Shown: piece after piece, positions 24,101 through 36,189 of the stretch | Position numbering within the stretch: position 1 is the stretch's first letter | Layout: every line of letters starts with the position of its first letter | Source of the DNA: Linepithema humile | Taxonomy: Eukaryota; Arthropoda; Insecta; Hymenoptera; Formicidae | Direction of reading: 5' to 3' | Assembly: GCF_040581485.1 (NCBI RefSeq) | Contig: NC_090129.1 | Location: 26,728,764-26,792,763, forward strand | Length of the DNA: 64,000 nucleotides | Program-made: the position numbers and the translations under genes | Notes under the pieces: generated by a model | Databases searched by the model: none | Seen by the model: only the letters and a program-made list of their open reading frames with translations | What the model was told of the DNA's origin: nothing

Positions 24101-26920
24101 TCACCTATTCATGATAAAAACCGTTAACATGACCCTCGACATCATGCAGCAACATAATTGTAATGTGCCTCTAGTGACAACTTAATAGTCATAACGCACC
24201 TAATTACATTTCCCAGCAACTTGAGAACAAATAATAAATATCGACATCGACTTCCGGATAATGCAACTATTTATTTGACACGTTTATTTCTGTATTACAT
24301 TTCAAATGTTATATAAATCATTGTTACAAATAAAACAAAATATACATTTTACTATGCTTTACACTAAATAATTATGTTGATCCAGACGATATTGTATTGA
24401 TACGTAATATGCAATAAGTAAAATTAAGTCAAATTTTACAACTATCCTATGAAGTTGATTCATAGGATTCAACTCTAAAAAATCAAATATATTGTTTTCT
24501 TATTAAATTCGAATTATTTTGCTTTGTTGCGATCTGGATCCTGCTGCATGATGATAATGAGAATTTCTTTTTTTCTTCGTTGTATTCTGTGGTCAGATGT
24601 ACCATGTAATCCAGATTCAGATTACGCGCGTTTTACAGAGTTGAGCTCTTATTGCAGAAACTACTTTTCAAAATTTAATTTCGCCAATTTCTAATTTTAA
24701 CTTTGCAACTAACTTTTCACGTATTAGGTTGTTAATTTTCTCACATAATGACATTGTCATATTATCATTTTCTTCAGTTAAATATTGTTTAATATAATCT
24801 TTTGCTTCCGGTCCTAATAACTCGTTCGATTTTATCTTGCGTTTTACAGAGTCGAGCTCCGCTCTGAGTTGCAAAGACACATTTTCTTGTATCTTGATAT
24901 GAAATTGTAGAGACTCGTTTTCACGTTTTATTTCGTCCAATTCTAATTTTAACTTTGCCTTTTCACATATAATGTTTAATTTCTCTTGTAATAACGCCTG
25001 ACATTTCATGTCGTTGAGCTGCACCAACTTTAGCTCTTCTTTTCTTGTTTCGGAATTAACCTTTCTGCCATTTGAGTTGTCTTCAACCACAATTTTCTGT
25101 CCTTCCTGTCCTCCTATCCTTTCTGTCATGAATTTACCTTCAACGACATTTAGTGCAATCAATTAAGAGATTCGCTTTTGATTTAACTTCTTTATTACTT
25201 TACTTACGTAATCTGGATATGAGAGTTTCCCTATCACCATTTGTATTCAATTCTCAATTGCGCAGCAACCTTTTCAACGCTACAATACTTAAATCTTCCA
25301 ATTTTACTTTCGATTTCTCTTCAACAATTAAATCTTCCATTGTTCTCTTAGAATGTGCTTGTTGAAATGATTGCCAAAGTGATCGTTAAAGTAAACTTTA
25401 TACGTCGTTTTATAAACTTCAAAGTAAACTTTACTCGTCACTTTATACTCACTATACCGATAAGATTAGTTACACTCACCGATACAGATAAGAAGTTTTT
25501 AACTTTTTAATCTAGTAAAAATCAGAGCTTTCACGCTCATAGAAATTGCTTCCGAGTGTCGCAACAATCACCATCCAACTTTCTCGTGTCATACACATAG
25601 TAGTACTACTAGTGTTTCCTTCGTGCAACTCAATTGACAATTCTATTGTATGTTTTAAATTTCAAGTTTCTCAAGTTCTCGAGTATTAGATTCAAGTTTT
25701 TTTTCATTTTTAATTTTACATTACATCGCTATTTTATTCCTACACCGACGATTTGCGATATCCATAATTGTTCGCCTTTATTCTATATCTTTCAAGTCGC
25801 TTATAGTTCTCCGAGATTCAATTCAGTAACGTTAGCACATAATTGGAATTATTTGCATATGTATACGAAAACCACAAGCAAAGTAGCAATTAGTTTATTA
25901 TATTGCTGTGTTGTACAGATTTGCTCTTTTCCAATTACCTAAGAAAGTATAAACGCAATAAAATTTCCGAGACAAAAAAAAACTCCAAAATATTTTTCTC
26001 GTAAAAAAATTCGGAAGTAATAAATATGTACATTGCCTAAAGTTGTTGCGTTAGCGAGCCTGTATTAACATGCATTAACAACGACGTGTGTCGATAGTAC
26101 TTACAGCTTGTTCACTCGCTTGCAGCTTTTGCTGAGTTCCGGCCAGCTCGTCTCTGAGCCAAGCGTTCTCTTGGCACAGCCTTTTCACCTGCGTCCTCAG
26201 CTTTTGCTTCTCCGCTTCCACCATCTGCAGGTGGCTCGCTAGCGCCTGCATCACTTGCGCCTCGCCCAGACCCAGATCGATCATCTCGATGATCTTGGAC
26301 AGCAGACTGGCCTTGTCTCGGGCGGCCGGTGCGTCCTGGGACTGCAGACCCTGTAGCAAGCCACCGTGCTCGACACGCAAAGCCTCCAGGCCCTGAGCGA
26401 CCGTTCGTGCTCCGGCCACAATCTCCTCCTGCGTCATCGCCGTCATTCTGCCTATGTTCTCGATCTTTTTACTGAAAGTAAAACGAAGGAAAAGTTTATT
26501 TATATTTGTAAATCAACAATGTTCTTTTTATTCCTTTTTGTAACATTGTGCGTTTCGTTGGAAAATATAAATAGTTGGATTGATACATTTTAAAGTTCTT
26601 TCTTAACATCTTTAAAGAAGGATGTTTAAAGAAGATCATGAAATATTCCACTTGGTACATTTATTGCAGATACCTTATAACAAAGTGTCAAAAAAAATGA
26701 ATATCCCAGTTATTTTCGCAGCATGGTTGGTGAGCGTCGAGACGCTTCCGGAACTGAGAATGACATCGAAGGTCGTGTCATGTAGGTGTAGGGTCCCGCA
26801 GACCCCGTTGAGCATGACAACGATAATGTTCCAAAGACACGATCGCGACACTCGATCGGAGAAGAGTCACTGGCAAAAGAGGAACGAGGAACCAGAACGA
26901 GAAGAGAAAACTTACCCCAT
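21190..26920 (-). CDS. Klc: Kinesin light chain, 574 aa
   Basis: Klc links kinesin-1 heavy chain to cargo adaptors and keeps the motor autoinhibited. Coding exons on the minus strand: 26920-26916, 26471-26105, 23958-23799, 23530-22815, 22487-22284, 21712-21593 and 21342-21190. All introns are GT-AG and phases are consistent. Domains: N-terminal heptad coiled coil (about residues 15-145); an LFP-acidic segment (LFP at 167-169, then DDDTDD), the known autoinhibitory motif; six TPRs from about 197 to 484, with the repeated ALxxREKxLGxxHP pattern and the KPIWQVAEERE junction between TPR5 and TPR6; a basic/serine-rich tail; and a C-terminal FKNKIFQAFGI segment. The first exon gives only ATGGG, adding MGKKIENIGR before the usual MTAMTQEEI start. 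The protein is slightly longer than fly Klc because of the tail. A possible microexon lies at 22176-22187. Confidence 0.93.
22176..22187 (-). other. Klc: Candidate 12-nt in-frame Klc microexon
   Basis: In the intron after TPR6, the minus strand reads ctaac branch-like, then ttcttgcacgcag, then CACGTGCAGCAA, then gtgagt. Both splice sites are good, the flanking introns are phase 0, and inclusion would insert HVQQ between RSRRE and ALELV without shifting frame. It is probably alternative, because canonical Klc joins these parts directly. Confidence 0.4.
24668..25340 (-). pseudogene. Broken SAP-domain / coiled-coil gene in Klc intron
   Basis: Reading minus from the ATG at 25340, the sequence begins MEDLIVEEKSKVKLEDLS and continues into a SAP-like helix-extended-helix (IVALKRLLRN, then NTNGDRETLISRLR). 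A TGA stop interrupts the helix-helix junction in frame (after LLRN). After a possible intron (gtaagt after SRL), a second open part, 25162-24668, is rich in E, K and L heptads (EEKLNII-like, coiled coil) and stops at 24668. SAP domains bind DNA or RNA. SAP plus coiled coil occurs in many insect retroelement-derived and gene-family proteins, so this could be a retrocopy or gag-like relic. It sits between Klc exons 26105 and 23958 on the same strand and would be spliced out. Confidence 0.5.
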
Positions 26921-27056
26921 GTCTTCAGGATTGCGTTAGAGCTGTCTACGTGCTGGTCTACGTATGGTATCACCGGCTCAATATTTCGACGCCGACGCAG
27001 CGCGACGCCGCGGCGTTCTCTCGTCGCTCCGATGCAGGGAGAACACGTGTATATAG
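26921..27056 (-). promoter_or_regulatory. Klc: Klc core promoter and 5' UTR
   Basis: On the minus strand a ctatatac TATA-like box (plus 27049-27056) lies about 130 bp before the ATG of the first coding exon. It is followed by a GC-rich leader that ends at a consensus gtaagt donor (GT at 26915-26914). Transcription would start near 27020. Confidence 0.5.
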
Positions 27057-30000
27057 AGCGATTCACGAAGGTGCACACTTTGGTACATTATTATTCTTAT
27101 CATTCGGATTATCGAACAAGGCATCTCTAATTTTTTATATTGCTATAAAATTATCGAGTTATAAAATTAATCGAGTTATAATATTATAACACAGAGTGTA
27201 AGGAAATAAAATATAATCTGATTGCAGAAATTAGAGATATTATAGAATAGAGTTGCAGTTTTGCATCACTCTGCAACTCTGTATTGTTCTTTTACACCAT
27301 ATTACTTACAATGGCATTACTGTGCAATTTCTATGATGCTGGAAAAATTTTAATAAAGAAATTAATATGTGCAAAAGAGTGATAGCAAGAATAGGAATGC
27401 ACTCGTAAAATTATAGATAACAGCCTTTTTTTCTTTCTCACTTCTTTAGATTAGAAAAAAAGCAAAAAAAAATACAAAAAAATACAATTGGTAAAAAAGT
27501 CACCTCTTTTGTGAATCGGCTTGTAAAGATGCAACACGACTAGCAATTGGATGGTGAAGAACAATCCAATGCCGGTGTCGCGTAATCGATAGGGGTCGGT
27601 CGAGAGATGATAACTTTTAAAGATTTATCATCATTACAATGGAAAAATTGATTTCCGATGATATCGTATATACCTTTGAACAATAATGATTCTCTTTCGG
27701 AATTGATTTGTCACTGTAGCGTGACTAAATAATCGATTGCCAGTTTTCCGATCATGCGAAGTCTCTATCGTCTCATTCTGACCTCACAATCGTCATTCCG
27801 TTTGTTGGCGATATATCGAAAGTCATTTGACGGTTTTCAGATACCGAACCGATATGTCTATCACGAAATAATGGCCGAGAGACAAAAAAAGTTCCGGTCA
27901 AATATTTATCTAAACAGATATCTATATGATTTCTACCGATGTCCTTGACGCTTGACGAGTTTTCAGACATTCGTAAACCTTGACCTCGTCCAACAACTAC
28001 TTGGCACCGCGAGCGAACATGGCGATTGGATCAATTGTCTCAGTACTTTCATCATCCGATTGCTTTCGATCTCTCTGGCGACTGATCATCCGAGATAACG
28101 GCGATAAAAAATGTCGAAACAACGAAAATTACTCTCAATAATCTGTCCTAAGATTGTAAAATCTGCCTGGAATTAATTGGCGATTCATCAGCATGTGAAC
28201 CTTTATATGAATTGAAGATGGAAAAAGTTAGCAATCGCGTGATTTCAAACCTTAGAGCAACTTTAAAGAGCATTCCAATGATGAGTTTCGGCGAATAACA
28301 AGATAACAAGAAGAGCAAGGAAACAGGAAAAGCCCTCAAAGGGCAAAGAAAATCATTTACTCCGTATAATCTTTATCTTGCTTTATAATTGCTTTTCAAC
28401 TACCCTTGGTTTCCTATCTTTACACCTACGCATTTACGATACACTCGTGTTATATTAATCTTGTGAATGAAAAAATCACTCATGTGAGCAAATTCATATT
28501 AATATATAATAATTTTTTACTTGAATTAATTGTAATTAATTTGATAAATAAAAAGTATAAAAGGAATAAAAAATAAGAAAAAAATACGCATTTTTAATTC
28601 CTTCTTTAGGTCTACTTGGAAACTTTCATCTCAAAGAATCTAGAATAAAATATAAATTTTAACAACTCGAAAACTCACTCACTAGATTTATTAAGCTGAT
28701 AAAAGAGCTCGTTCGTCTTTTGTTTTGTTACTGCAAGCACACTAGATAGGATAAAACTTTTTAACCGATTTAATATAATTTTAGATTATTTTTAGACTAA
28801 TATAAAAATGGTTAATTAATCTATTTATATATACAATCGCGCGTTCTCAATTCTTTCAACGCATAATCGCAGTTTAGGTTCATGCGGAGGAAGCAAATGG
28901 AATATGGGAAATGCTAATAGTAACATTGCGTATTTACGTAAGTACGCAATAGACCGTGAAATATTCGATACTATAATGTAGTGGCGCTCGCGTTTTATTT
29001 ATCGATAAAAAAAAAGCTGTTTTTCTACCAAAGTCCATTCATCAAAAGATTATCAATCAAGAAGACAAAAGTCTTATCGATCAAAAATAAAAGTTTAGAT
29101 CTATTTCTTTCTCGTTGTAAACACTTTCTTAAAATTTTTATTTTTTATCTCTTTTCCTCGACTTCAATGCAAATAGATCAGTGTCGTCAGACACAAGACA
29201 ATTAATTATTTTTAGAACTTGCGACAACATAAACAATTTTTTAATATTCGAAATAGTCTAATATCTTTTCATACGTAAAATTAGTAATCATTTGCACACC
29301 AACATTAATTAATATTAACATAGGAATCTACTTTTCAATAAATCTCCAGCATAGATTTACGTTGCTGAAAACAAATCGAAGCAAATTCTTCACGTTTAAA
29401 CTAGTATTGTACGCTAATATTGATGAAAATTTCTCTAAAATCCGATTTCAATCTTTACGCATGTCTGTGAAAATTTCGTACATCTGTAACTGATTCTAGA
29501 TTAATCATTGATGAGAGTGATAACCACGTCGCGACACCATGCCAGCCGTCGATCGATTCTCGCGTTCAGCATAGGCAACAATTGTACAATTTCTCAATCT
29601 GCTACGTAGCAATCGAGTGCGATTGTTTCTCATTCCTTAATGCAATCTAATTTTAAGGATTCGCATACAAATTAAGTTATTCCTCCATCAGTCGCTATAA
29701 TTATTTTCCCAATCCCACATTAGCGCTATGTAAGTCCGCTTGGTAAGTCTGCTTGCATTAGCTTTAGTTTCTTGCGTTTGATACAAAGTAGATATACATG
29801 TAGGCGTCAAAGGGATAAAGTAGAGAATATCTTAAAACAAGGGAATCTGCTAATTATGGCTCTACTGATACAGAATTCAGTAAAAAGATTTAACAGAAAT
29901 TAGCTTAGCTTGTGACACTGTTACGAAATGACAGCATTAACGGGATGCATCTTGAAGATGCAGGATCAGCAATTTTTAATCAAGATTCCACGAATACACG

Positions 30001-33000
30001 CCATTTTGTCACTTGAAATGTGCGATTGTAAGGATGTTATTGATGGAAATTTTGATGAGGAACATTATAGACTTTTTCTACGATGTCTACTCACATTCTA
30101 TAGGCGTTGAGCGTCTTTGACATATCCGTCCTACCCATCGGTAACGGTGGACTTTGCCAGATCTCTATCGACTTCACACCATATATTTGCGCGGTGGTCT
30201 TTTCTTCCCGTGGACGTATTTTGAGATATAAAAAAGTCACCTGATCATCGTCGGTACAAAAATATAGATTGCATATAAATACGCGCGCGTGTGTACGTTA
30301 GTTTACATATTTATTACACGTAAATGTGTATAGACGCGCGCGCGCTCACACACACACATACACACATGTGTATATATACACACACATGCGCGCGCGCGCG
30401 CTATGTATAAGTGTAAGTGTAAGTGTGTATGTATGTGTGTATGTGTAATTTCGATCGCTACGAAGTTCGCACCACGCGGGGTCGCGTTCAGTCTCTCACT
30501 GAAGGTTCATCTTGGCTTCTCTACCCCCGTTGCGAGCCCATCCCTACCATGGAAAAGGTGCAGAGCACCAGTGGGGATGAAAAGAGCATAACGCCTGCGC
30601 TATGATTTTGTATATTATAGGGGATGCGCGCTGCAGCTGCACGAAGAGTGCATAAATCGCGATGCGCCCTTGCGTAGGGGTGTCGTTGCGTTAAAAAATT
30701 TAAATTGAAACGATTTCTGAGATTTCTAATGAGAATTTAACATTCGATATTCGTGTAAAGATTCTTTAACAAATTTTTTTCCTAATAACTATGACTGGCA
30801 TTCGATGACTCATGGCATGATGACAGACCGTTTGGCCAGTGATATACTATATCTGACAATGCATTGTACATGTGCGCAGTACTGTGCAAACCTGCTGCTT
30901 TTGTGGCATATAATACGATATATTAATATACATATATAATGTATAATAATAAATATATAATTCCAGCTCCGAATTAATCGAATTGACCGAGTTATAATAA
31001 TACACATTAGATTATATTCAATTTTCAATTTTCTAACTTTTTGCTAATTATGCAATTCATAATTAGAAATCGATATATATATATATTGGACTATACTATA
31101 GTGAATGATTTTAAATACAGTATAGTCTAAATATTGGGTGGTATACAAAATACATATAGAGAAAAATTAACTTGAACGATAAACAGTAGCAAAATAACGT
31201 TACTAACACTGAGAAGGAGAAAAAGTTTTAACTTTCGCTCGAGACTGATGAGAAAGATTTAAGTATGATGAAATAGTTTCACGATAATCAAGATTGCTTT
31301 CCTAAATATCCCAACAAATGAAAAAAAACTTTGTATCCAGTAAAATAGACAATAGATAATAGATAGATAATGTACAATTAATATGTACATATAAATATCC
31401 AAAAACTTGTAAATGGCAGATTCTCTTACCAATTTGAAATCGATTTTTCCTGAGCTAAAATATCGAAGCACCAATAGTTTATAAGTAATAACCAACTGAT
31501 GAATACAAAGCATTTTACAATCTAACATTAAGATAACAGAGTTGTATTCTCATTAAGCTAATTTCAAGTCAACTTTAATCTGATAAATTTTCGATTGGAA
31601 ACTTAACAACAAAAAGAAATAGAACGTTAAAAATCAAAAAGTTTGATAAATTCTCTCTATTTCCACTGAGGAAAAATTGATTTCAAATTAACTAGAGCAT
31701 TTGTCACTAAAAAAACAATCACGATTTTTGAAAGAGCCTATGTATAAACAGGAATCAATTATCGATGTTATCAATCATATGTATATTAAGCTCACATCTT
31801 GAGCGAAGATTTCAATAAGAGTCTCAATCAAGTCAAGTGCTAATTCTTGCATAGTATTATACATTCTGATCTTTTTCTTGTAAGACTGATATTTTGTGAA
31901 CAAAATCAATTTAAAAAAATATAATTGTTTTACATATTGAAGATATGTTTTCGAATCATATTATTGTAATTTAGCTTTCCATTATTGTCACTTAAAAATC
32001 AGTGTTTTTTCTCAGGTTTATTAGTTATTTACTTATTTTTATATCATTCTTGTAAATATTTTAAAAACACAAAAGTTTAGTTAAGTTATTAATTATTAAT
32101 ATTTTTATTGATTAAATTTTGTTTTAAATTCTATCGCAACTTATAGATTGTCTAAAGTGTGCTCCAAAAGGTAGTCGAAACAACGACATTCGTCAGCGTC
32201 ATGGTTGCTGACCTACCGTTATGCTTCCGCGGTAACTTTCTTCGGAAATAAATTAAGCTAATCACGTACCCAGCTAAATTACATTCGCAGCAAATCTTAA
32301 TGCATTTATTCTAATGAACTTCGATCAAACTTGATCAGCGGAAAATAAACTAAACAGTCCCATTCAAATTGACACATGACAATTAAATTCACAATTTCGT
32401 CGCAATTTCGATTCCCAAACTATATTCCAAACGCATAAAAATTGTTATAACAAGAGGACTCGCATTATTTACTGATTTATCAATTGAACAATTAAAACAA
32501 TTCTAATTAAATATCATAGCACATGTGTTTTAAATAATTCAACGGCATAATGAAACTAGTCACATATCAGTTTTATAACGAATACACACACTCTCGAGAG
32601 ATATCCAGATTACTATTGCAACAATCTATGCTTACTCTTGCGAATGGTCCATGCAAGGTTGCCACCGTCTCGCTCAATGTAGCATCCCACCGGATCAAGG
32701 ATATTGTCGAATGTTCCAAGAAGGTTTTCGAGACTTCCCAAAGATACCCTCGTAAAATTCTGCGAAGGGCTTTGGCAAAGAAAAAACCGGTCTCTCTGGT
32801 AGATCGAACCGGAACACCGGAGATGTGCGTGAAATCGTAGAATCGATCTTTGCACAAATTTGATACCGGAGCGATACAATTTTGGAAAATAAAACTCACG
32901 ATTTTCACGCGACGAAAACACGATGACGGTCGACGAACATCGAGGTCTCACTTCTCGTGACTGTTTTTGTGACGGCGACGACGACGATGATAGACAAAGA

Positions 33001-33350
33001 TGGCGAGGCTCAAACTCAGGCCTCTGCCAGCAGCATCACATATCTCGCAAAAACGAGCCTAAGGCGAGAACGCCACGATCGTCAGCTATTGAGAGACGGC
33101 GTGAGGACGCACTCGTGAAAAATTAGATAAGACGTTGCCGAGAGAAAGCGAAACAAATCGCGATGCAAAATTATCGCGCGATAAATCTCTCAACTGCAAA
33201 ATCGCGACGGCGCTCTCAACCAACTGGGCTGATTTTCATAATTATCGAATCTTTATGAAGGTTATTTTACATTGCATTAGTTATGGCGTTCCTAAAGTCA
33301 CTTTATCCACTACATCGGCCATCTAGTGATTTGTGTTTAATTTACTAATA
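27057..33350. other. 6.3-kb gene-poor intergenic region
   Basis: No splice-supported gene was found. Notable items: mixed GT/CA/CG microsatellites at 30280-30450; a GC-rich patch at 30455-30690; a 60-codon plus-strand frame at 29928-30110 of protein-like composition but unknown family; a GC-richer stretch at 32550-33200 that is open on both strands and may be a promoter or conserved non-coding DNA. The rest is AT-rich. Confidence 0.35.
30320..30450. repeat. Mixed CA/GC/GT microsatellite
   Basis: Alternating purine-pyrimidine tracts (cgcgcgcg, cacacaca, gtgtatgtgtgt) are arranged with approximate inverted symmetry, giving Z-DNA- or hairpin-prone sequence. Confidence 0.8.
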
Positions 33351-33495
33351 GCGTTTTCGATTATACAGGATTTGAACGACCCAGGGTTGATCAATCACTA
33401 TTTTACTATAAATGCAAGTCTTTCATTGGTGGAGAGGTTGCAATGACGTCATTAACCAACCCTGGGTCGTTCAAATCCTGTATAATCGAAAACGC
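33351..33495. mobile_element. 145-bp MITE, TA target duplication
   Basis: Perfect 39-bp terminal inverted repeats cover 33351-33389 (gcgttttcgattatacagg) and 33457-33495. Similarity continues imperfectly inward, so the whole element is nearly palindromic. TA dinucleotides flank both ends (33349-33350 and 33496-33497), as in Tc1/mariner-type insertions. No coding capacity. The near-perfect arms suggest recent insertion. It ends 183 bp before the Tim50 start codon. Confidence 0.85.
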
Positions 33496-33577
33496 TATAA
33501 AGCGCAATCAACTCAGCGCCATCTGCATCGACTTCTTATCACGAACTTTGTAGCCATCTCCATTTCGCAGTTACAAA

Positions 33578-33646
33578 ATGGGCGATCAAATTTACCGGCT
33601 ATACGGAAGTACGCTAGAAGATAGAAGAGTGAATTTTTACATGTGA
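33578..33646 (+). other. uORF 1 upstream of Tim50, 22 codons
   Basis: ATG at 33578 (context ttacaaaATGgg) opens MGDQIYRLYGSTLEDRR and ends at TGA 33644-33646, 32 bp before the Tim50 ATG. If it is within the transcribed leader, it would reduce initiation at the main start. Confidence 0.4.
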
Positions 33647-33662
33647 AGGTGCCGGAAAGCCC

Positions 33663-33716
33663 ATGATCTCGTTAAAGTATGGCATTTGCGATGCGAAGTT
33701 TACGAATTTTATGTAA
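33663..33716 (+). other. uORF 2 overlapping the Tim50 start
   Basis: ATG at 33663 opens a 17-codon frame (MISLKYGICDAKFTNFM) in a different frame from Tim50. It ends at 33714-33716, 36 bp past the Tim50 ATG. Ribosomes using it would miss the main start. Confidence 0.4.
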
Positions 33717-35878
33717 AATATACAATGCGAACGCTAGAATGACCTATTGTACTTTTCAACGACCTACTGGCCGAATATCACTCATCCAAATAACGCAAAA
33801 ATATCGTTATAATACCGAGAGTGAGTATCGTATCAGTCATAACCTCTAATGTGCTACGAAGAGAGCATGGGCAATCTATTATTGTTAAAAATTTAATTCA
33901 AGTCATAAAGAACTCAATTTAGGTTTAATTTAATTTAAATAAAAAATTGTACACATCAAACATGCTGTCGTTAATGATGAAAGAAACAAACATGCTTAAT
34001 ATTTAATAAACATTTTTATATGTATATTTATAAAAGAAGAAAAAAGGAATTGTCAGTGAAAAAGTTTTATTTTACTTTATTATTGCCATAAAAAATAATT
34101 TAAGTATATTTATTTTGTCAATTATACATAAAAATGATATTTTGGAATTTGTCAATAGTAACAAATCGACCAAAAATCACCAGTAATCTAACAAACATAC
34201 AATCATCAATAAATGAAGCTGAGTCATTGAGACAGGAAACAGCAGCTCATAAGAAACAGAATGAATCGACAGAAGATGAGGAAGAGAAGGCAAACCGTGA
34301 AAGATCAAAGAGAATGATGAATTATGGATTTGCAGCTTTTGGTATATTCATGGGTATTGGCTTCACTTATTTAGTATATGAATTAGGAAGACCTAATTAT
34401 GATGAACATGGGAATGTCATCGAGGATGAATTTTCCAATTTACCCTTCTTTGAACAGATCTATAAGAGGGTCAAGAGAGAGCTGAATTATTATACAAGAG
34501 TATGATACATTTGCAATTATGTCTATGTATTAATTGAATTGTTTTTTACACTAAATATAATTTTTGGAATATATTTCTTAACTTGAAAGATATATATTTG
34601 GCATGCGAATCTATGAAATTATTCTCAGATATTAGAAAACATCTTATATGATGTTTATTATGTTTACAGTTAGTACAGGAACCCAGCAGGGAAAAATTAT
34701 TACCTGATCCACTCAAGTATCCATATATTCAGCCACCATATACTCTAGTTTTGGAAATGACCGATCTTCTTGTGCATCCAGACTGGACAGTAAGATTGCA
34801 ATTTATAAAAGTATCAATTCATACACAATTCAATGTACTGTTTGATGTTATCATTGTAATGTCTGTAGTACCAAACTGGGTGGAGATTCAAAAAACGGCC
34901 TGGAGTAGATCAGTTCTTAGAAGCAGTAGCACCACCACAATTTGAAATCGTCATTTATACAGCTGAGCAAGGAATGGTAACTTTTTTTTTTAATTCCAAA
35001 AATATTGCTTTATTTTGCGTATGTGTGATAAAAAGATAATCTAATATATCTAATATAATGAAGAAAGATGATATATTGTGTGATTTTAATTATAGACGGT
35101 GTTCCCTATTCTGGATGCACTTGACCCAAATGGATATATAATGTACAGATTAGTTCGAGATGCAACGCGTTTTGTGGATGGACATCACGTTAAGGATTTA
35201 GGAGCTCTCAATCGTGATCTTAGTAAAGTAATTGTCACTCTATTAAAAAATTTCACACAGTTTCTTTATACTGCAATTATTAGTTTTTCACATTGTACAT
35301 ATTAATAGGTTATTGTTATTGATTGGAATGAAGAGAGTGTCAAGTTACATCCAGAAAATGCATTCAAACTCTCTCGATGGGCGGGTAATGATGATGACAC
35401 TACGTTGTATGACTTGGCTGCATTCCTAAACAGTAAGATTTATCTCAACATTATTCGCTTCAAGTGTTTCATAAATATTTTTCCTACGGGTATACATTTA
35501 GAGTTTTTCCGATTATAAGATGTTAGCATAATTGACTTCCTTTTGGCCGATAAAGATACATAAAAATACATTTTATTTTACAGCGATATTAACATCAAAC
35601 GTGCAGGATGTGCGAGACGTTTTGAATTACTATAGACAATTTGACAATCCATTGGAAATGTTTAAAGAAAATCGACGAAAATTATTGGTAGGTTGTTATG
35701 AATGTAAAGATAAATATAAAATATGTAACTGAATATTTGACTGTATAATAATAATAATAATGATGATAATAATAATTATTGATAGATGCAAATGGAGGAG
35801 GAACAAAACAAGGCTGCACTGGACAGCAGCAAAGTACTTACTTCGAGATGGAAACCATCTTTTCTACGAAACCGCTAG
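33679..35878 (+). CDS. Tim50: Mitochondrial import subunit TIM50, 387 aa
   Basis: Tim50 is the inner-membrane receptor of the TIM23 complex that accepts presequence proteins in the intermembrane space. Eight exons: 33679-33820, 34159-34499, 34670-34789, 34869-34976, 35096-35227, 35309-35432, 35584-35687 and 35786-35878, all GT-AG with matching phases. Residues 1-47 are rich in R, S and hydroxyl residues with few acids (mitochondrial targeting). One membrane span lies at about 102-121 (NYGFAAFGIFMGIGFTYLVY). An FCP1/HAD-like domain follows (about 185-330), with TLVLEMTDLLVHPDW where phosphatases have DxDx(T/V). The nucleophile Asp is absent, as usual for Tim50. IYTAEQGM, FVDGHHVKDL and VIDWNEESVKLHPENA are family-typical. 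Two short upstream ATG frames precede the start. It converges on the TAF1C-like gene. Confidence 0.95.
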
Positions 35879-36002
35879 TCAAGGTGAACCAATTACATTG
35901 AAATTTGAAATATCTACAGATGAATACGTAATACGTTTGAATACGCAGTACAGTCGATCATTTCATCGCCTCACAAATACTATATATAATAATTATATAA
36001 TT

Positions 36003-36016
36003 TTTATTAAAATAAA
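36003..36016. terminator. Back-to-back poly(A) signals, Tim50 / TAF1C
   Basis: TTTATT at 36003-36008 is an AATAAA hexamer for the minus-strand TAF1C-like gene, and AATAAA at 36011-36016 serves plus-strand Tim50. The two hexamers are separated by 2 bp, so the convergent 3' ends should overlap by a few tens of bases. Confidence 0.5.
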
Positions 36017-36189
36017 ACGAATATTGTTCTAAATCACTATTTATGGTTCGTACGTCATTATGCATCATTATAAATATTTCACGTCTATATGTACAAATTA
36101 TGTAATCTTGATATGTACGAAAATATAAATTTTAAATAATCTAATATTTTACGACATTCTCTCCAATTCAATTCAATTTCAAATATAAA

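Noticed and set aside
26710..27078. 122-codon minus-strand frame
   Set aside because: It runs through the Klc leader and across the GTAAGT donor; the TATA and donor layout fits a UTR better.
32550..32951. Overlapping frames of 96-112 codons on both strands
   Set aside because: No domain, and both strands are equally open; treated as a GC-richer non-coding patch.
34751..34945. Read-through frame across Tim50 exon 3
   Set aside because: It includes the intron at 34790-34868; splicing restores the family sequence in the correct frame.
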